Shown here: piece after piece, positions 18,627-27,935 of the stretch
Position numbering within the stretch: position 1 is the stretch's first letter
Layout: each line of letters begins with the position of its first letter
Origin: Flagellimonas allohymeniacidonis
GTDB taxonomy: Bacteria; Bacteroidota; Bacteroidia; Flavobacteriales; Flavobacteriaceae
Assembly (NCBI RefSeq): GCF_004296335.1
Contig: NZ_SGIU01000003.1
Location: 30,731-94,730, forward strand
DNA: 64,000 nucleotides
Direction of reading: 5' to 3'
The notes under the pieces: generated by a model
The model's input: the letters and a program-made list of their open reading frames with translations, nothing else
Database searches by the model: none
What the model was told of the DNA's origin: nothing
Translations under genes and position numbers: made by a program

Positions 18627-19142
18627 ATGAAAAAATTAATCTTTGTTCTATCCACTTTTGCTTTATTCCTATTCTGTCAACAAAGCCAAGCTCAAAAGTC
18701 AAATGACATTGTAGATATTGCAGTTTCGGTGGACGATTTTTCCACTTTGGTAACTGCACTTAAATCTGCCGATTTGGTAGGTGCTTTAAAAGGGGATGGA
18801 CCTTTTACGGTTTTTGCTCCGGTAAATTCAGGATTCGCCAAAATCGATTCCAATACATTGAATTCCTTGCTTCAACCAGAAAATAAAGAAAAGCTATCTG
18901 CTATTTTGACCTATCACGTGGTTTCTGGAAAGCTTATGGCCACTGATGTTGCCGCTGCCCTTGAAAAAGGAAATGGAAAAGCAGAACTTACAACTTTGAA
19001 CGGTGGGAAATTGACTGCTATGAAGAAGGATGGTGGCATTTATTTGATGGATGCCAACGGAAATTACAGCAAAATTTCCAAGACTGATGTTGTTGCTTCG
19101 AATGGGGTAATACACATCATTGAGGATGTTGTAATGCCCTAA
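18627..19142 (+). CDS. Secreted fasciclin (FAS1) domain protein
   Basis: A 171-residue protein with a signal peptide (LIFVLSTFALFLFCQQSQAQ, cleavage about residue 22) and one FAS1 domain: H1-type block GDGPFTVFAPVNSGFAKI near residue 55 and H2-type block NGVIHIIEDVVMP at the C-terminus. FAS1 domains mediate adhesion or protein contacts in the envelope or outside the cell. It is divergent from the sigma/anti-sigma pair, an arrangement parallel to the SigK-RskA control of fasciclin proteins known in Mycobacterium. A second fasciclin gene of the window belongs to the nos cluster. Confidence 0.92.
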   Translation: MKKLIFVLSTFALFLFCQQSQAQKSNDIVDIAVSVDDFSTLVTALKSADLVGALKGDGPFTVFAPVNSGFAKIDSNTLNSLLQPENKEKLSAILTYHVVSGKLMATDVAAALEKGNGKAELTTLNGGKLTAMKKDGGIYLMDANGNYSKISKTDVVASNGVIHIIEDVVMP

Positions 19143-19170
19143 GTGTCAAGTGTTGTTTGTTTTGATGATG

Positions 19171-19198
19171 AAAGCACCGTTTTTACGGTGCTTTTTTT
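19171..19198. terminator. Bidirectional terminator between the fasciclin and SRPBCC genes
   Basis: A 10-bp perfect stem AAAGCACCGT / ACGGTGCTTT with a TTTT loop and a T tail lies between convergent genes; its A-run partner on the other side lets it act in both directions. Confidence 0.88.
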
Positions 19199-19709
19199 AC
19201 ATGTTGACGAATTCAAATCCGGCCAACGGAATATTAGTTAGGTCAAATTCGGTTTCATTGAGCAAGACTCCATGCTCCAAATAAGCTTTGAGATTGGCCA
19301 ACCAAAAGGTCCAACCATTGCTGCAACCATGATGAATATTAAGCTTGCTTTCATCATCGGTGGGAATATTGAATTGTTTTAAAATGACCAATACGGCATT
19401 TTTGGACTCCTCTAGGGAAACGGAAACATGGCTATCCTCAAAGGAAATGGTCAAATGATTATTTCCATTGGCCTCTAAAACTTCTCCTTGAGCCTGTCCA
19501 TCCCAATTATGCCATTCCCAAGTATACAAATCCCCCTTTTGGATGTTTTCGTCAGATTTTCGCAGCGTTCCATCTTTTTTGGTGTAATCAGCCTTTCTTA
19601 AAAACCAAGAACATATTCCTTCCGAAGTGCCCCAGCACCAATAGAGTTTTTCCAAGGGGGCCTTGATATATATTTTTTTGGTGAATTGGTCAAAAGTTAG
19701 TTTGTTCAT
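19197..19709 (-). CDS. START-like / AHSA1-type SRPBCC protein
   Basis: A 170-residue protein of the SRPBCC (START/Bet v1-like) superfamily, recognisable by IYIKAPLEKLYWCWGTSEGICSW at the N-terminus and NGWTFWLANLKAYLEHG at the C-terminus, the AHSA1-type helix. These folds bind hydrophobic ligands in a deep cavity; the ligand is unknown. Its start overlaps the stop of the upstream serine hydrolase gene by four bases, so it is the last gene of a four-gene minus-strand operon that includes a second SRPBCC protein. Confidence 0.85.
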   Translation of the reverse strand: MNKLTFDQFTKKIYIKAPLEKLYWCWGTSEGICSWFLRKADYTKKDGTLRKSDENIQKGDLYTWEWHNWDGQAQGEVLEANGNNHLTISFEDSHVSVSLEESKNAVLVILKQFNIPTDDESKLNIHHGCSNGWTFWLANLKAYLEHGVLLNETEFDLTNIPLAGFEFVNM

Positions 19710-20845
19710 CTTTTCCGATTTAATTCTATCTCATATATTTCTCGTCCCAATTGCGCCAAAAACGGGATGCCAATTTCATCGTATTCATAGGCATCGTCAT
19801 TAAAAATACCATCTTGGTTCACCAGGATAGTGGCCGTGATCATGAAATCAATGTTGTTTTTGGTGTCCTTGATATAGGCGCAATCTGTTAAGGTTCCGTA
19901 GGCATAGCCCACCTTGTTATAAATTTCAATATGCTTGGGCATAGGGTCGATGGAGTCCCCAAACATGAAAAACTTCACATAGCTGTCATAAAACTCCTCA
20001 GCATCATATCCCAGTTCTCCAGGCAAGGTATGCATTGCGGAATAGAGCTGTTCGTACTGTGCTTCACCTAAGTTAAAACGTTCCTTTTCGATAAAAGTTT
20101 TCGGGAAAATAATCCGCTTTAAAACATTGTGCTGGGTCTCAATGGGGTAGTAGTTCTTTAATGAAAAATCAAAGGGTTCGAGGTGAAGTGAGTCATCTGC
20201 ATAAAATCCTCGACCTTTCTGAATGTTCTTTAGACTTAGAGGTTTTGGGGGTGAATTAACAATGGAGGTAGTAATGACTGTGGTGGAATCGTCTTCATAA
20301 ACCACCAAGGGTTTCGTGGTAACATCATCAGCATTTGAAGTGGAAAGCCTATGTGCCAACCGAAATGGACCTGCACCTTTTGCGCTCACCCGTCTATTGA
20401 TGTCATCCTGTCCCAAAAACTCGATGAGACGATTATTGGCAGCATTGTCTGAAACCGCAAAAATCTCAGATATGGCTTTGCCAAAAGTTGTCTCTACGGA
20501 ATCCCCTTCGATATAAAATCGACTATCTAGATTGAGGGTGTCAATCTCGTTAAGCCTCTCCAAAGTGGCAACAGCCACTGGAAATTTGACCGTACTTGCT
20601 GGATAGAAATAGTTGTTTTTATCCACTTGAAATTCAAAGTCGGTAAAAAAAACGCTGTCATTTTTACGATCTATTTGCGTATAAATAATTTGAAGTTGGT
20701 GTTGTTCCAAACTATCAACAACGCGTTTTATTTTCGGATTTTCCGATGTCAACACCTCCTGTAAAGGATGAGCGGTTTCCATTTCAGAACAGGAAAAGTG
20801 GAAGCAAAGCGTAAATATGAGAAGCAAAATTGCGTATCTGGTCAT
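19706..20845 (-). CDS. Class A beta-lactamase-related serine hydrolase, lipoprotein
   Basis: A 379-residue protein with a lipoprotein signal (CFHFSCSE, C20). The class A fold motifs are present: S-x-x-K as ASTVKFP near residue 83, S-D-N as AVSDNAANN near 133 and a K-x-G-like KVGYAYG near 310. The usual E-x-x-x-N omega-loop glutamate is not evident and the protein is longer than class A enzymes (about 290), so it is more likely a peptidase or transpeptidase-like envelope enzyme than a resistance determinant. It is co-transcribed with SRPBCC genes. Confidence 0.85.
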   Translation of the reverse strand: MTRYAILLLIFTLCFHFSCSEMETAHPLQEVLTSENPKIKRVVDSLEQHQLQIIYTQIDRKNDSVFFTDFEFQVDKNNYFYPASTVKFPVAVATLERLNEIDTLNLDSRFYIEGDSVETTFGKAISEIFAVSDNAANNRLIEFLGQDDINRRVSAKGAGPFRLAHRLSTSNADDVTTKPLVVYEDDSTTVITTSIVNSPPKPLSLKNIQKGRGFYADDSLHLEPFDFSLKNYYPIETQHNVLKRIIFPKTFIEKERFNLGEAQYEQLYSAMHTLPGELGYDAEEFYDSYVKFFMFGDSIDPMPKHIEIYNKVGYAYGTLTDCAYIKDTKNNIDFMITATILVNQDGIFNDDAYEYDEIGIPFLAQLGREIYEIELNRKR

Positions 20846-20861
20846 GATTTGGCCTTTTCTG

Positions 20862-21116
20862 TTAATCCTCCAAATAAATCTCGCCTCTATTGGGTTTTAA
20901 GATGTCCCGAATCTCTGGCATCTCAAATTCAGCGACCACTAGAAAGGCAATACTGTGCATGTCGCTATAGTGTTGAAATCCGGTAATGTCTAACTTCAAT
21001 TCTTCGAGCACCACGAACTCTTGCAAATGTTTCTGATAATGTTCAGCGGTTTTTGCCGCGCTGGGACCCCTAAAATCCCATATGAGTTTGATTTTTCGGT
21101 CTAAAACTTTCTCCAT
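20862..21116 (-). CDS. Conserved hypothetical protein, 84 residues
   Basis: An 84-residue protein starting MEKVLDRKIKLIWDFRG. It has no signal peptide or membrane segment, and a predicted alpha/beta pattern. The family appears to be restricted to Flavobacteriia; no function is recognised. The ATG at 21116 was chosen because the open frame extends 14 codons further only by entering the upstream SRPBCC gene; from this ATG the gap to that gene's stop is seven bases. Sandwiched between an SRPBCC protein and an envelope serine hydrolase in one operon. Confidence 0.75.
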   Translation of the reverse strand: MEKVLDRKIKLIWDFRGPSAAKTAEHYQKHLQEFVVLEELKLDITGFQHYSDMHSIAFLVVAEFEMPEIRDILKPNRGEIYLED

Positions 21117-21123
21117 TCGATGG

Positions 21124-21576
21124 TTAGTTGTCAAGTACAGATTTACCCTCTTCGGCAAAGGACTTAAAATCTTGAAGGTACTTCATGGACTGTTTTTTAA
21201 AAGCACCTGGCATTAAAAAGGCCATGAATTTCATGAAAAAACCAGAAAACTCAAATTCGCTCTCAGAAATCCATTTCGTACTCCCGTTCTCTTCTTTAAA
21301 GTAATTTTTTTGAACATTATGCACCCCCTTGGTATCATAAGTGCTGTGGAATTCCTCTGGAAAATTCCGCTTAATAATGGTCTCAACCATATCAAACTCG
21401 CGTTTTCCCATTTTATAGCTCAGACTCATCTGTGCACCTTCAGTCCCTGGCTCCCCGGAAATCTGCTCAAATCCGACCAACCCACGTTGCCAATGCTTCA
21501 TATTTTCAGGATTGTCCAGTTTTTTAATGAACTCTTCCCGAGGAAGATCCACGATAATTTCAGTGGTGTATTTCAT
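21124..21576 (-). CDS. SRPBCC family protein (polyketide cyclase-like)
   Basis: A 150-residue START/Bet v1-fold protein. The N-terminal KYTTEIIVDLPREEFIKKLDNPENMKHW is the usual first strand and helix, and the C-terminal GAFKKQSMKYLQDFKSFAEEG the long closing helix that lines the ligand cavity. Ligand unknown. It is first in a minus-strand operon with the 84-residue protein, a serine hydrolase and a second SRPBCC protein, and divergent from the peptidyl-prolyl isomerase genes. Confidence 0.85.
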   Translation of the reverse strand: MKYTTEIIVDLPREEFIKKLDNPENMKHWQRGLVGFEQISGEPGTEGAQMSLSYKMGKREFDMVETIIKRNFPEEFHSTYDTKGVHNVQKNYFKEENGSTKWISESEFEFSGFFMKFMAFLMPGAFKKQSMKYLQDFKSFAEEGKSVLDN

Positions 21577-21658
21577 TTTGGCAGGTTTTCCACTAAAGTA
21601 CCTAAAATATTGTTATTGCGATTCTTAGCGTAAAACTGTTAATGATAATAAAACCTAC

Positions 21659-21688
21659 TTGTGCGGCGAGGCGTAATTGTTATTTTTG
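21659..21688 (+). promoter_or_regulatory. Promoter of the peptidyl-prolyl isomerase operon
   Basis: TTG (21659-21661), a 19-base spacer and TATTTTTG (21681-21688) match the consensus closely. The -7 element ends only four bases before the chosen ATG at 21693, so the transcript would have almost no leader. Confidence 0.7.
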
Positions 21689-21692
21689 CCAA

Positions 21693-22568
21693 ATGCTTTT
21701 GCTCCAAAAAAATAGATTTCTTCTTGCATTGGTTTTGGGATTGCTTGTTTCATGCAATTCGCTTTTTAAAGAGGATAGTGAAAAGGAACCCTTGGCAAGG
21801 GTAGGTGACGTTTACCTTTATAAAGAGGATGTAGCTTCATTGATCACCGAAGATATGACAGAGCAAGATAGTGCACTGTTTATTTCAAACTATATCAACG
21901 ATTGGGCATCGAAACAATTGATGCTGTCAAAATCCAAAGTCAACCTTCCCGAGGAAAAATTGGTGGAATTTGACCGATTGGTGGATGATTATCGCACGGA
22001 TTTGTACACGCGTGCCTATTTGGAAGCTTTGGTGTTCAAAGCACAAGATACCTCAATAACCACAGAACAACTGCGTGCCTATTACGAGCAGGAGAAGGAA
22101 AATTTTAAGCTGAACGAAAAACTGATTCAGCTGAGGTTCGTCGGCCTTCCCAAACAATTTTTGGATAAGGATGAGGTGACACGACGAATGAAGGAATGGA
22201 CCGATGCCGATAAAAGATACTTGGACTCCATAGCGGTTCAGTTTAAAAAATTGCACTTTAACGACTCCATATGGGTCAGTTCTTCCCGTGTCTTGGAAGA
22301 AATTCCGCCGATGACCTTCTTAAATGAGGAGGACTACTTAAAAAAATCACAATTTTTTGAGATAGAGGACTCCTTGGAGGTATATTTGGGAAAGGTCACC
22401 AATGTTTTGGAAGTGAATGACACCGCTCCTTTTGAGTATATCTGGCCTGAGATAAAACAGTTGATTTTGAACCGAAGAAGGCTAGATTACGTTAGAAAGT
22501 TAAAGACTGACGTAATAGACGAAGCGATTAAGAAAAATGAATTTGAAGTTTATGAAGACAAAGAATAG
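21693..22568 (+). CDS. Envelope peptidyl-prolyl isomerase-like lipoprotein
   Basis: A 291-residue protein with a lipoprotein signal (ALVLGLLVSCNS, C21), followed by a SurA-like N-terminal helical region (VGDVYLYKEDVASLI...DYINDWASKQLML). The parvulin core is not clearly conserved, so it may act as a chaperone without isomerase activity. The ATG at 21693 is chosen because it gives a proper lipobox spacing and because the longer frame starts upstream of the promoter. It overlaps the next isomerase gene by 17 bases and probably assists outer-membrane protein folding with it. Confidence 0.8.
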   Translation: MLLLQKNRFLLALVLGLLVSCNSLFKEDSEKEPLARVGDVYLYKEDVASLITEDMTEQDSALFISNYINDWASKQLMLSKSKVNLPEEKLVEFDRLVDDYRTDLYTRAYLEALVFKAQDTSITTEQLRAYYEQEKENFKLNEKLIQLRFVGLPKQFLDKDEVTRRMKEWTDADKRYLDSIAVQFKKLHFNDSIWVSSSRVLEEIPPMTFLNEEDYLKKSQFFEIEDSLEVYLGKVTNVLEVNDTAPFEYIWPEIKQLILNRRRLDYVRKLKTDVIDEAIKKNEFEVYEDKE

Positions 22569-23967
22569 GTATTTTACTCTCTTGACCCTTATTGGTTTTT
22601 TTGGAATGCTGAATGCCCAAACCGATGATATGGCTTTGGCAAGTGAAAAAGATACCACAGAAACGACCGTACCAACGAAAAGGGTGAAACTCGATGGGAT
22701 TTCCGCAGTAATTGGTGATTACGTCATTTTGGAATCTGATATTGATAAAACCTTGATTGATTTAAAAAGTCAAGGGGCATCCACACAAGATATTACGCGT
22801 TGTGGTCTTCTGGGTAAATTGATGGAGGACAGATTGTATGCGCACCAGGCGGTTCAAGATAGCCTTTTGGTCTCTGATGACCAGGTGAACGGGCAAAGCG
22901 ACCGACAAATACAACAATTGGTTTCCCAAGTAGGTTCTCTTGAGAAGGTGCTGAAGTTTTATAAGAAGCCTGACATCGAAAGTTTTAGGACAGAGCTTTT
23001 TGAAATCAACAAGTTGAGGATGCTCTCTGAAAAAATGCAGAACAAGATTGTTGAGGAAATAGAGGTCACTCCGGAGGAAGTACGACAGTTCTTCAATAAG
23101 ATTCCAGAAGATGAAAGACCGGTGTTCGGAGCAGAGCTTGAAATTGCCCAAATTGTCAAACAACCCGAACCCCCGGAAGAAGAAAAACAAAAGGTCATCA
23201 ACCGATTGAAGGAGATTAGGCAGGATGTTCTGGAAAACGATGCGAGCTTTAATGTAAAGGCCATACTTTATTCCAAGGATCCTGGTTCCAAGTCGAATGG
23301 AGGCTTTTACAGCATGACCCGTGAAACACCTTTTGTGAAAGAGTTTAAGGATGTGGCATTTAGTCTGCAAGAAGGCGAGATTTCAGAACCTTTCGAGACG
23401 ATTTTTGGGTATCACATTATTTACATTGAAAAAATAAGGGGACAAGAACTCGATTTGAGACATATCTTGATGATACCAGAAATTCCACAGAAAGTGCTGG
23501 ATAATGCGGCAAAGGAGTTGGATACCATTCGGCAGCACATTATCGATGGCAAATACGATTTTGCTGAAGGCGCTCTTAATTTTTCTGATGAGAAGGAGAC
23601 CAAGTTCGATGGTGGACTGCTCCGAAATCCAATTAATTTTGATTCCCGGTTCGAGTTGACCAAAATGGACCCGACCTTGTACAATCAAGTACGAAATCTT
23701 AAAGATGGGGAAATATCGCGCCCTCTTCGGGAAGATGACCCCAGGGGTGGCCCTCCAAAATTTAAGATTATGCAAATCTCCAATCGGTATGACGAGCATA
23801 AGGCCGACTTTGCCAAAGACTATCTAAAGATTCAAGAACTAGCTTTACGGGAAAAACAATTCAAGGCCATTAAAAAATGGATGGACGAGCACATAGAAGA
23901 TACCTACATCCATGTCAACGATGACAATAAGGGTTGCGATTTTGCAAACAACTGGGTAAAGGAATAA
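22552..23967 (+). CDS. Periplasmic peptidyl-prolyl isomerase, SurA-like
   Basis: About 471 residues with a signal peptide (YFTLLTLIGFFGMLNAQ). Order: SurA N-domain (AVIGDYVILESDIDKTLID), then a parvulin domain near 170-290 with ELEIAQIVKQPE...YSKDPGSKSNGGFYSMTRE and PFETIFGYHIIYIEKI, then a second, weaker parvulin-like repeat (LDLRHILMIPEIP...FDGGLLRNP). This fits a chaperone for outer-membrane proteins. A start five codons earlier (22537) is also open; 22552 is preferred for the signal peptide. Downstream, moxR follows after four bases, in the same operon. Confidence 0.92.
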   Translation: MKTKNRYFTLLTLIGFFGMLNAQTDDMALASEKDTTETTVPTKRVKLDGISAVIGDYVILESDIDKTLIDLKSQGASTQDITRCGLLGKLMEDRLYAHQAVQDSLLVSDDQVNGQSDRQIQQLVSQVGSLEKVLKFYKKPDIESFRTELFEINKLRMLSEKMQNKIVEEIEVTPEEVRQFFNKIPEDERPVFGAELEIAQIVKQPEPPEEEKQKVINRLKEIRQDVLENDASFNVKAILYSKDPGSKSNGGFYSMTRETPFVKEFKDVAFSLQEGEISEPFETIFGYHIIYIEKIRGQELDLRHILMIPEIPQKVLDNAAKELDTIRQHIIDGKYDFAEGALNFSDEKETKFDGGLLRNPINFDSRFELTKMDPTLYNQVRNLKDGEISRPLREDDPRGGPPKFKIMQISNRYDEHKADFAKDYLKIQELALREKQFKAIKKWMDEHIEDTYIHVNDDNKGCDFANNWVKE

Positions 23968-23971
23968 TTGC

Positions 23972-24925
23972 ATGTCAGACGTTGCAGCCGTAGAAAACCT
24001 TGTAAAAAAACACCAAGCCCTTACTTCCGAGATTGCAAAGGTCATCATCGGTCAAGAGAAGGTAATTGAGCAAATTCTGCTTTCCATCTATACTGGTGGA
24101 CATTCACTCTTGATTGGCGTACCGGGTCTTGCAAAGACCTTAATGGTTAATACCATTGCACAGACTTTGGGACTCGATTTCAAGAGAATTCAGTTCACCC
24201 CGGATTTGATGCCCAGTGATATTTTGGGAAGTGAGGTTCTAGACCAAAATAGAAACTTCAAGTTTATCAAGGGACCTGTTTTTGGGAATATCATATTGGC
24301 AGATGAAATCAATAGGACTCCTCCAAAAACTCAGGCAGCTCTCCTGGAAGCCATGCAGGAAAGGGCGGTTACCATTGCAGGGCAACAATACAAATTGGAT
24401 ATGCCCTATTTTGTTCTGGCAACTCAAAATCCGATTGAGCAAGAAGGAACATATCCCTTGCCAGAAGCGCAGTTAGACCGTTTTATGTTCGCCATTGAGT
24501 TGAAATATCCTTCCATTGAAGAAGAAATTGAAGTGGTGAAAACTACGACCAATGATGAAACGGTACAGGTGAATACCCTCCTCAGTGCGGATGAAATCAT
24601 CGAAGTGCAACATCTGGTTCGTCGTATTCCGGTTCCAGACAATGTTATAGACTATGCTGTGCGATTGGTCAATAAAACTCGTCCTGGTACTTCAGGTGCG
24701 ACCGAATATGTAAACAATTTTGTGGATTGGGGCGCAGGACCGAGAGCTTCGCAGTATTTGGTACTTGGTGCAAAGGCACATGCAGCCATTCACGGAAAGT
24801 TTTCCCCAGATATCGAGGATGTTCGGGCCGTTTCCACTGGAATTTTAAGGCATCGTATCCTCAAAAACTACAAAGCTGAGGCTGAAGGTATCTCAGAGGA
24901 AAAAATCATTTCAGAATTGCTTTGA
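23972..24925 (+). CDS. MoxR-type AAA+ ATPase
   Basis: A 317-residue AAA+ protein of the MoxR branch: Walker A GVPGLAKT near residue 47, Walker B ILADEINRTPPKTQAALLEAMQE near 110, sensor 1 ATQNPIEQEGTYPLPEAQLDRF and a C-terminal lid with GAGPRASQYL. MoxR proteins act as chaperones that assemble or activate partner complexes, often with a VWA-domain protein. The usual DUF58/VWA gene does not follow here; aconitase does after about 105 bases, so the partner is elsewhere. Downstream of, and probably co-transcribed with, the isomerases. Confidence 0.94.
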   Translation: MSDVAAVENLVKKHQALTSEIAKVIIGQEKVIEQILLSIYTGGHSLLIGVPGLAKTLMVNTIAQTLGLDFKRIQFTPDLMPSDILGSEVLDQNRNFKFIKGPVFGNIILADEINRTPPKTQAALLEAMQERAVTIAGQQYKLDMPYFVLATQNPIEQEGTYPLPEAQLDRFMFAIELKYPSIEEEIEVVKTTTNDETVQVNTLLSADEIIEVQHLVRRIPVPDNVIDYAVRLVNKTRPGTSGATEYVNNFVDWGAGPRASQYLVLGAKAHAAIHGKFSPDIEDVRAVSTGILRHRILKNYKAEAEGISEEKIISELL

Positions 24926-25030
24926 TCCAACTATTGGCTACACCCCTTATTTAGTGAAATTCTAGTTCCTAAATCCTCGGTATTTTAGTAATTTTACGGA
25001 ATTACGAAAATCATAAAATCCAATTCTATA

Positions 25031-27301
25031 ATGGCATTTGACATTGAGATGATAAAAGGGGTTTACGCGAACATGGGAGAGCGTATTGAAAAGGCCCGAG
25101 AACTGGTTGGAAGACCACTTACATTAGCTGAAAAAATATTGTATTCGCATTTATGGGAGGGAACTCCTTCCCAAACTTTTGAGCGTGGAAAAGACTATGT
25201 TGATTTCGCGCCCGACCGCGTTGCATGCCAAGATGCTACGGCACAAATGGCCTTGCTTCAGTTTATGCATGCAGGTAAGCCCAAAGTCGCTGTTCCTACT
25301 ACAGTTCACTGCGACCATCTCATTCAGGCCAAAGTTGGGGCGGATGCCGATTTAATAAGAGCCAATGAAACCAGTAATGAGGTTTTTGACTTTTTGGAGT
25401 CTGTTTCCAATAAATATGGTATTGGTTTTTGGAAGCCTGGAGCGGGAATCATCCATCAGGTGGTATTGGAGAACTATGCGTTTCCGGGAGGGATGATGAT
25501 AGGAACCGATTCACATACCGTTAATGCCGGAGGATTGGGAATGGTAGCCATCGGCGTAGGAGGTGCTGATGCGGTTGACGTGATGGCCGGAATGGCGTGG
25601 GAACTTAAGTTTCCGAAATTAATCGGAGTGAAGCTGACGGGGAAACTTTCCGGTTGGACAGCTCCAAAAGATGTTATTCTAAAAGTTGCTGATATTTTGA
25701 CCGTGAAGGGTGGAACAGGAGCGATTGTGGAATATTTTGGAGAAGGAGCAACTTCCATGTCATGTACCGGAAAAGGTACGATTTGCAATATGGGCGCAGA
25801 GGTGGGAGCAACCACGTCCACTTTTGGATATGACGAATCCATGGACCGCTATTTGAGGGCAACTGACCGCGAAGATGTAGCGGATGCTGCCCTTGCCGTT
25901 AAAGAACATTTGACTGCCGACCCCGCTGTTTACGAAAATCCTGAAAAGTATTTTGATCAGCTGATTGAAATTGATCTCAATACTTTGGAACCCCATTTAA
26001 ATGGGCCATTTACTCCAGATTTGGCGACCCCTATTTCAAAAATGAGCGAAGCGGCCAAAGAAAACGATTGGCCATTGAATGTTGAGGTTGGGTTGATCGG
26101 TTCGTGTACCAATTCTTCCTACGAGGATATTTCACGAGCAGCTTCCCTTGCCAAGCAAGTCTCCGAAAAAAACCTAAAAACAAAATCAAAATTCACCATT
26201 ACACCAGGTTCTGAACAGGTGAGGTACACCATAGAACGTGATGGTTTCATCAATACCTTTAACTCTATAGGCGCTACCGTTTTTGCCAACGCATGTGGCC
26301 CATGTATTGGTATGTGGGACCGCTATGGAGATAAAGCGGCGGATGGACCTAGAAACACTATTGTTCACTCTTTTAACCGAAACTTTGCCAAAAGAGCCGA
26401 TGGGAATCCGAACACCTTAGCTTTTGTAGGTTCCCCTGAGTTGGTTACCGCAATAGCAATTTCTGGTCGGTTGGATTTCAATCCAGTGACCGATAAGTTG
26501 ATTAATGAGGATGGAGAAGAGGTAATGTTGGATGAACCAAGAGGTTATGAACTTCCTCCTGAAGGGTTTGCTGTGGAAGATGCCGGTTATGTAGCTCCAA
26601 TGGAAGACGGTAGCGGTGTACAGGTTGTGGTTTCACCTACATCCGAACGACTTCAATTGTTGGAGCCTTTTGTACCTATAGATCCAGATAGTTTACAAGG
26701 TGTTAAACTATTGATCAAAGCCTTTGGTAAGTGTACTACGGACCACATATCCATGGCAGGTCCTTGGTTGCGGTACAGAGGACATTTGGACAACATTGCC
26801 AACAACACACTCATTGGGGCGGTCAATGCCTATAACAAGCAGACCAATTTTGTGAAAAATCAGCTGACCGGCGAGTATGTTGCAGTTCCTGATGCGCAAA
26901 GAGCCTATAAGAAAGAAGGCATTAAGACCATTGTTGTTGGGGATCATAATTATGGAGAGGGATCTTCAAGGGAGCATGCGGCAATGCAGCCCAGACACTT
27001 GGGTGTTGCAGCTGTTTTGGTAAAATCGTTTGCTCGGATTCATGAGACCAACCTTAAAAAACAAGGAATGTTGGGACTGACTTTCGCCAATGAAAGCGAT
27101 TATGACCTTATTCAAGAAGATGATACTTTCAATTTTGTTGATATCAAGGACTTTGCCCCTGGCAAGCCTTTGACCCTTGAAGTGGTTCACTCTGATGGTA
27201 GCAAAGACACTATTATTGCCAACCATTCTTATAATGAAGCTCAGATTGATTGGTTTAATGAAGGATCTGCTCTAAACAAGATCAAAAAACAAAATGCTTA
27301 A
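25031..27301 (+). CDS. acn: Aconitate hydratase
   Basis: A 756-residue aconitase of the mitochondrial-like type. The [4Fe-4S] cluster ligands are in [10 protein letters not shown] near residue 356 and [12 protein letters not shown] near residue 420; the C-terminal swivelling domain has [14 protein letters not shown] near 640. It interconverts citrate and isocitrate in the TCA cycle. It ends at a strong terminator. No other TCA gene is adjacent. Confidence 0.97.
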   Translation: MAFDIEMIKGVYANMGERIEKARELVGRPLTLAEKILYSHLWEGTPSQTFERGKDYVDFAPDRVACQDATAQMALLQFMHAGKPKVAVPTTVHCDHLIQAKVGADADLIRANETSNEVFDFLESVSNKYGIGFWKPGAGIIHQVVLENYAFPGGMMIGTDSHTVNAGGLGMVAIGVGGADAVDVMAGMAWELKFPKLIGVKLTGKLSGWTAPKDVILKVADILTVKGGTGAIVEYFGEGATSMSCTGKGTICNMGAEVGATTSTFGYDESMDRYLRATDREDVADAALAVKEHLTADPAVYENPEKYFDQLIEIDLNTLEPHLNGPFTPDLATPISKMSEAAKENDWPLNVEVGLIGSCTNSSYEDISRAASLAKQVSEKNLKTKSKFTITPGSEQVRYTIERDGFINTFNSIGATVFANACGPCIGMWDRYGDKAADGPRNTIVHSFNRNFAKRADGNPNTLAFVGSPELVTAIAISGRLDFNPVTDKLINEDGEEVMLDEPRGYELPPEGFAVEDAGYVAPMEDGSGVQVVVSPTSERLQLLEPFVPIDPDSLQGVKLLIKAFGKCTTDHISMAGPWLRYRGHLDNIANNTLIGAVNAYNKQTNFVKNQLTGEYVAVPDAQRAYKKEGIKTIVVGDHNYGEGSSREHAAMQPRHLGVAAVLVKSFARIHETNLKKQGMLGLTFANESDYDLIQEDDTFNFVDIKDFAPGKPLTLEVVHSDGSKDTIIANHSYNEAQIDWFNEGSALNKIKKQNA

Positions 27302-27321
27302 ATTTTAAGAAACTAAGCCTG

Positions 27322-27352
27322 AAAACTCCTGATTTTGTATCAGGAGTTTTTT
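27322..27352 (+). terminator. Terminator after aconitase
   Basis: A 12-bp perfect stem AAAACTCCTGAT / ATCAGGAGTTTT with a 5-base loop and continuing T run, 21 bases after the stop. Confidence 0.92.
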
Positions 27353-27374
27353 GGTTTGGAACAAACTCTTTTCA

Positions 27375-27935
27375 ATGAAAGTTACCAAGAAGACCATTTT
27401 AAATATTACGTTGATATTGTTCATCCTATCTTTTTTTGTAACCCCCTTGGGTCATTACGGAAAGATTTTTCTTAATCGATTGTTTTCTTTTTCACCTCCG
27501 GTCATTGAGGAATCGGAAAGAGAAAAAATCACCGATTATAACTGGAAACTAAAGGATGAAGAATGGAATTTCTTCAACTTCGAAAAATCAAAGGGCAATG
27601 TGGTCTTCATTAATCTATGGGCCTCTTGGAGACTTCCTTGCGAAGCGGAATTGGTAAGTATCCAAGAAATGTACGACAAATACAAGGGGCAAATGGATTT
27701 TTATATCATTACCAATGAAAACCGACCTCCGGTAGAGGAATTTATGCAGAAACATGAATTTACCTTTCCGGTTACGTATTTAATCATTGGCGAAAAAATG
27801 CCTATAAATCCCGATGAGGTTCCTTCATCCTATTTGATTGATAAGTCGGGGAACATTGTAATTTACAAGAAAAAAATCGCCGATTGGAGTACGTCCAAAG
27901 TGTATGGTGTACTAGATCGTTTGATCGCTGAATGA
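27375..27935 (+). CDS. TlpA-like thioredoxin-fold protein with degenerate CxxC (RLPC)
   Basis: A 186-residue membrane-anchored protein: one N-terminal helix (ILNITLILFILSFFVTPLG) then a periplasmic thioredoxin fold with VVFINLWASWRLPCEAELVS. The active site reads R-L-P-C instead of C-P-P-C, so the first, nucleophilic cysteine is missing and normal disulfide exchange is not possible. The paralogue directly downstream keeps CPPC. Length and layout are otherwise the same, pointing to tandem duplication. It overlaps the next start by four bases. The ATG at 27375 is preferred over an upstream GTG-type start within the aconitase terminator. Confidence 0.88.
   Translation: MKVTKKTILNITLILFILSFFVTPLGHYGKIFLNRLFSFSPPVIEESEREKITDYNWKLKDEEWNFFNFEKSKGNVVFINLWASWRLPCEAELVSIQEMYDKYKGQMDFYIITNENRPPVEEFMQKHEFTFPVTYLIIGEKMPINPDEVPSSYLIDKSGNIVIYKKKIADWSTSKVYGVLDRLIAE

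Noticed and set aside
19706..20845. Antibiotic-resistance beta-lactamase
   Set aside because: SxxK and SDN motifs are present, but the length, lipid anchor, missing omega-loop glutamate and operon context fit an envelope serine hydrolase better than a resistance enzyme.
22762..23370. 202-codon minus-strand frame opposite the SurA-like gene
   Set aside because: Lies entirely across a conserved isomerase coding sequence on the other strand; composition unlike a real protein.
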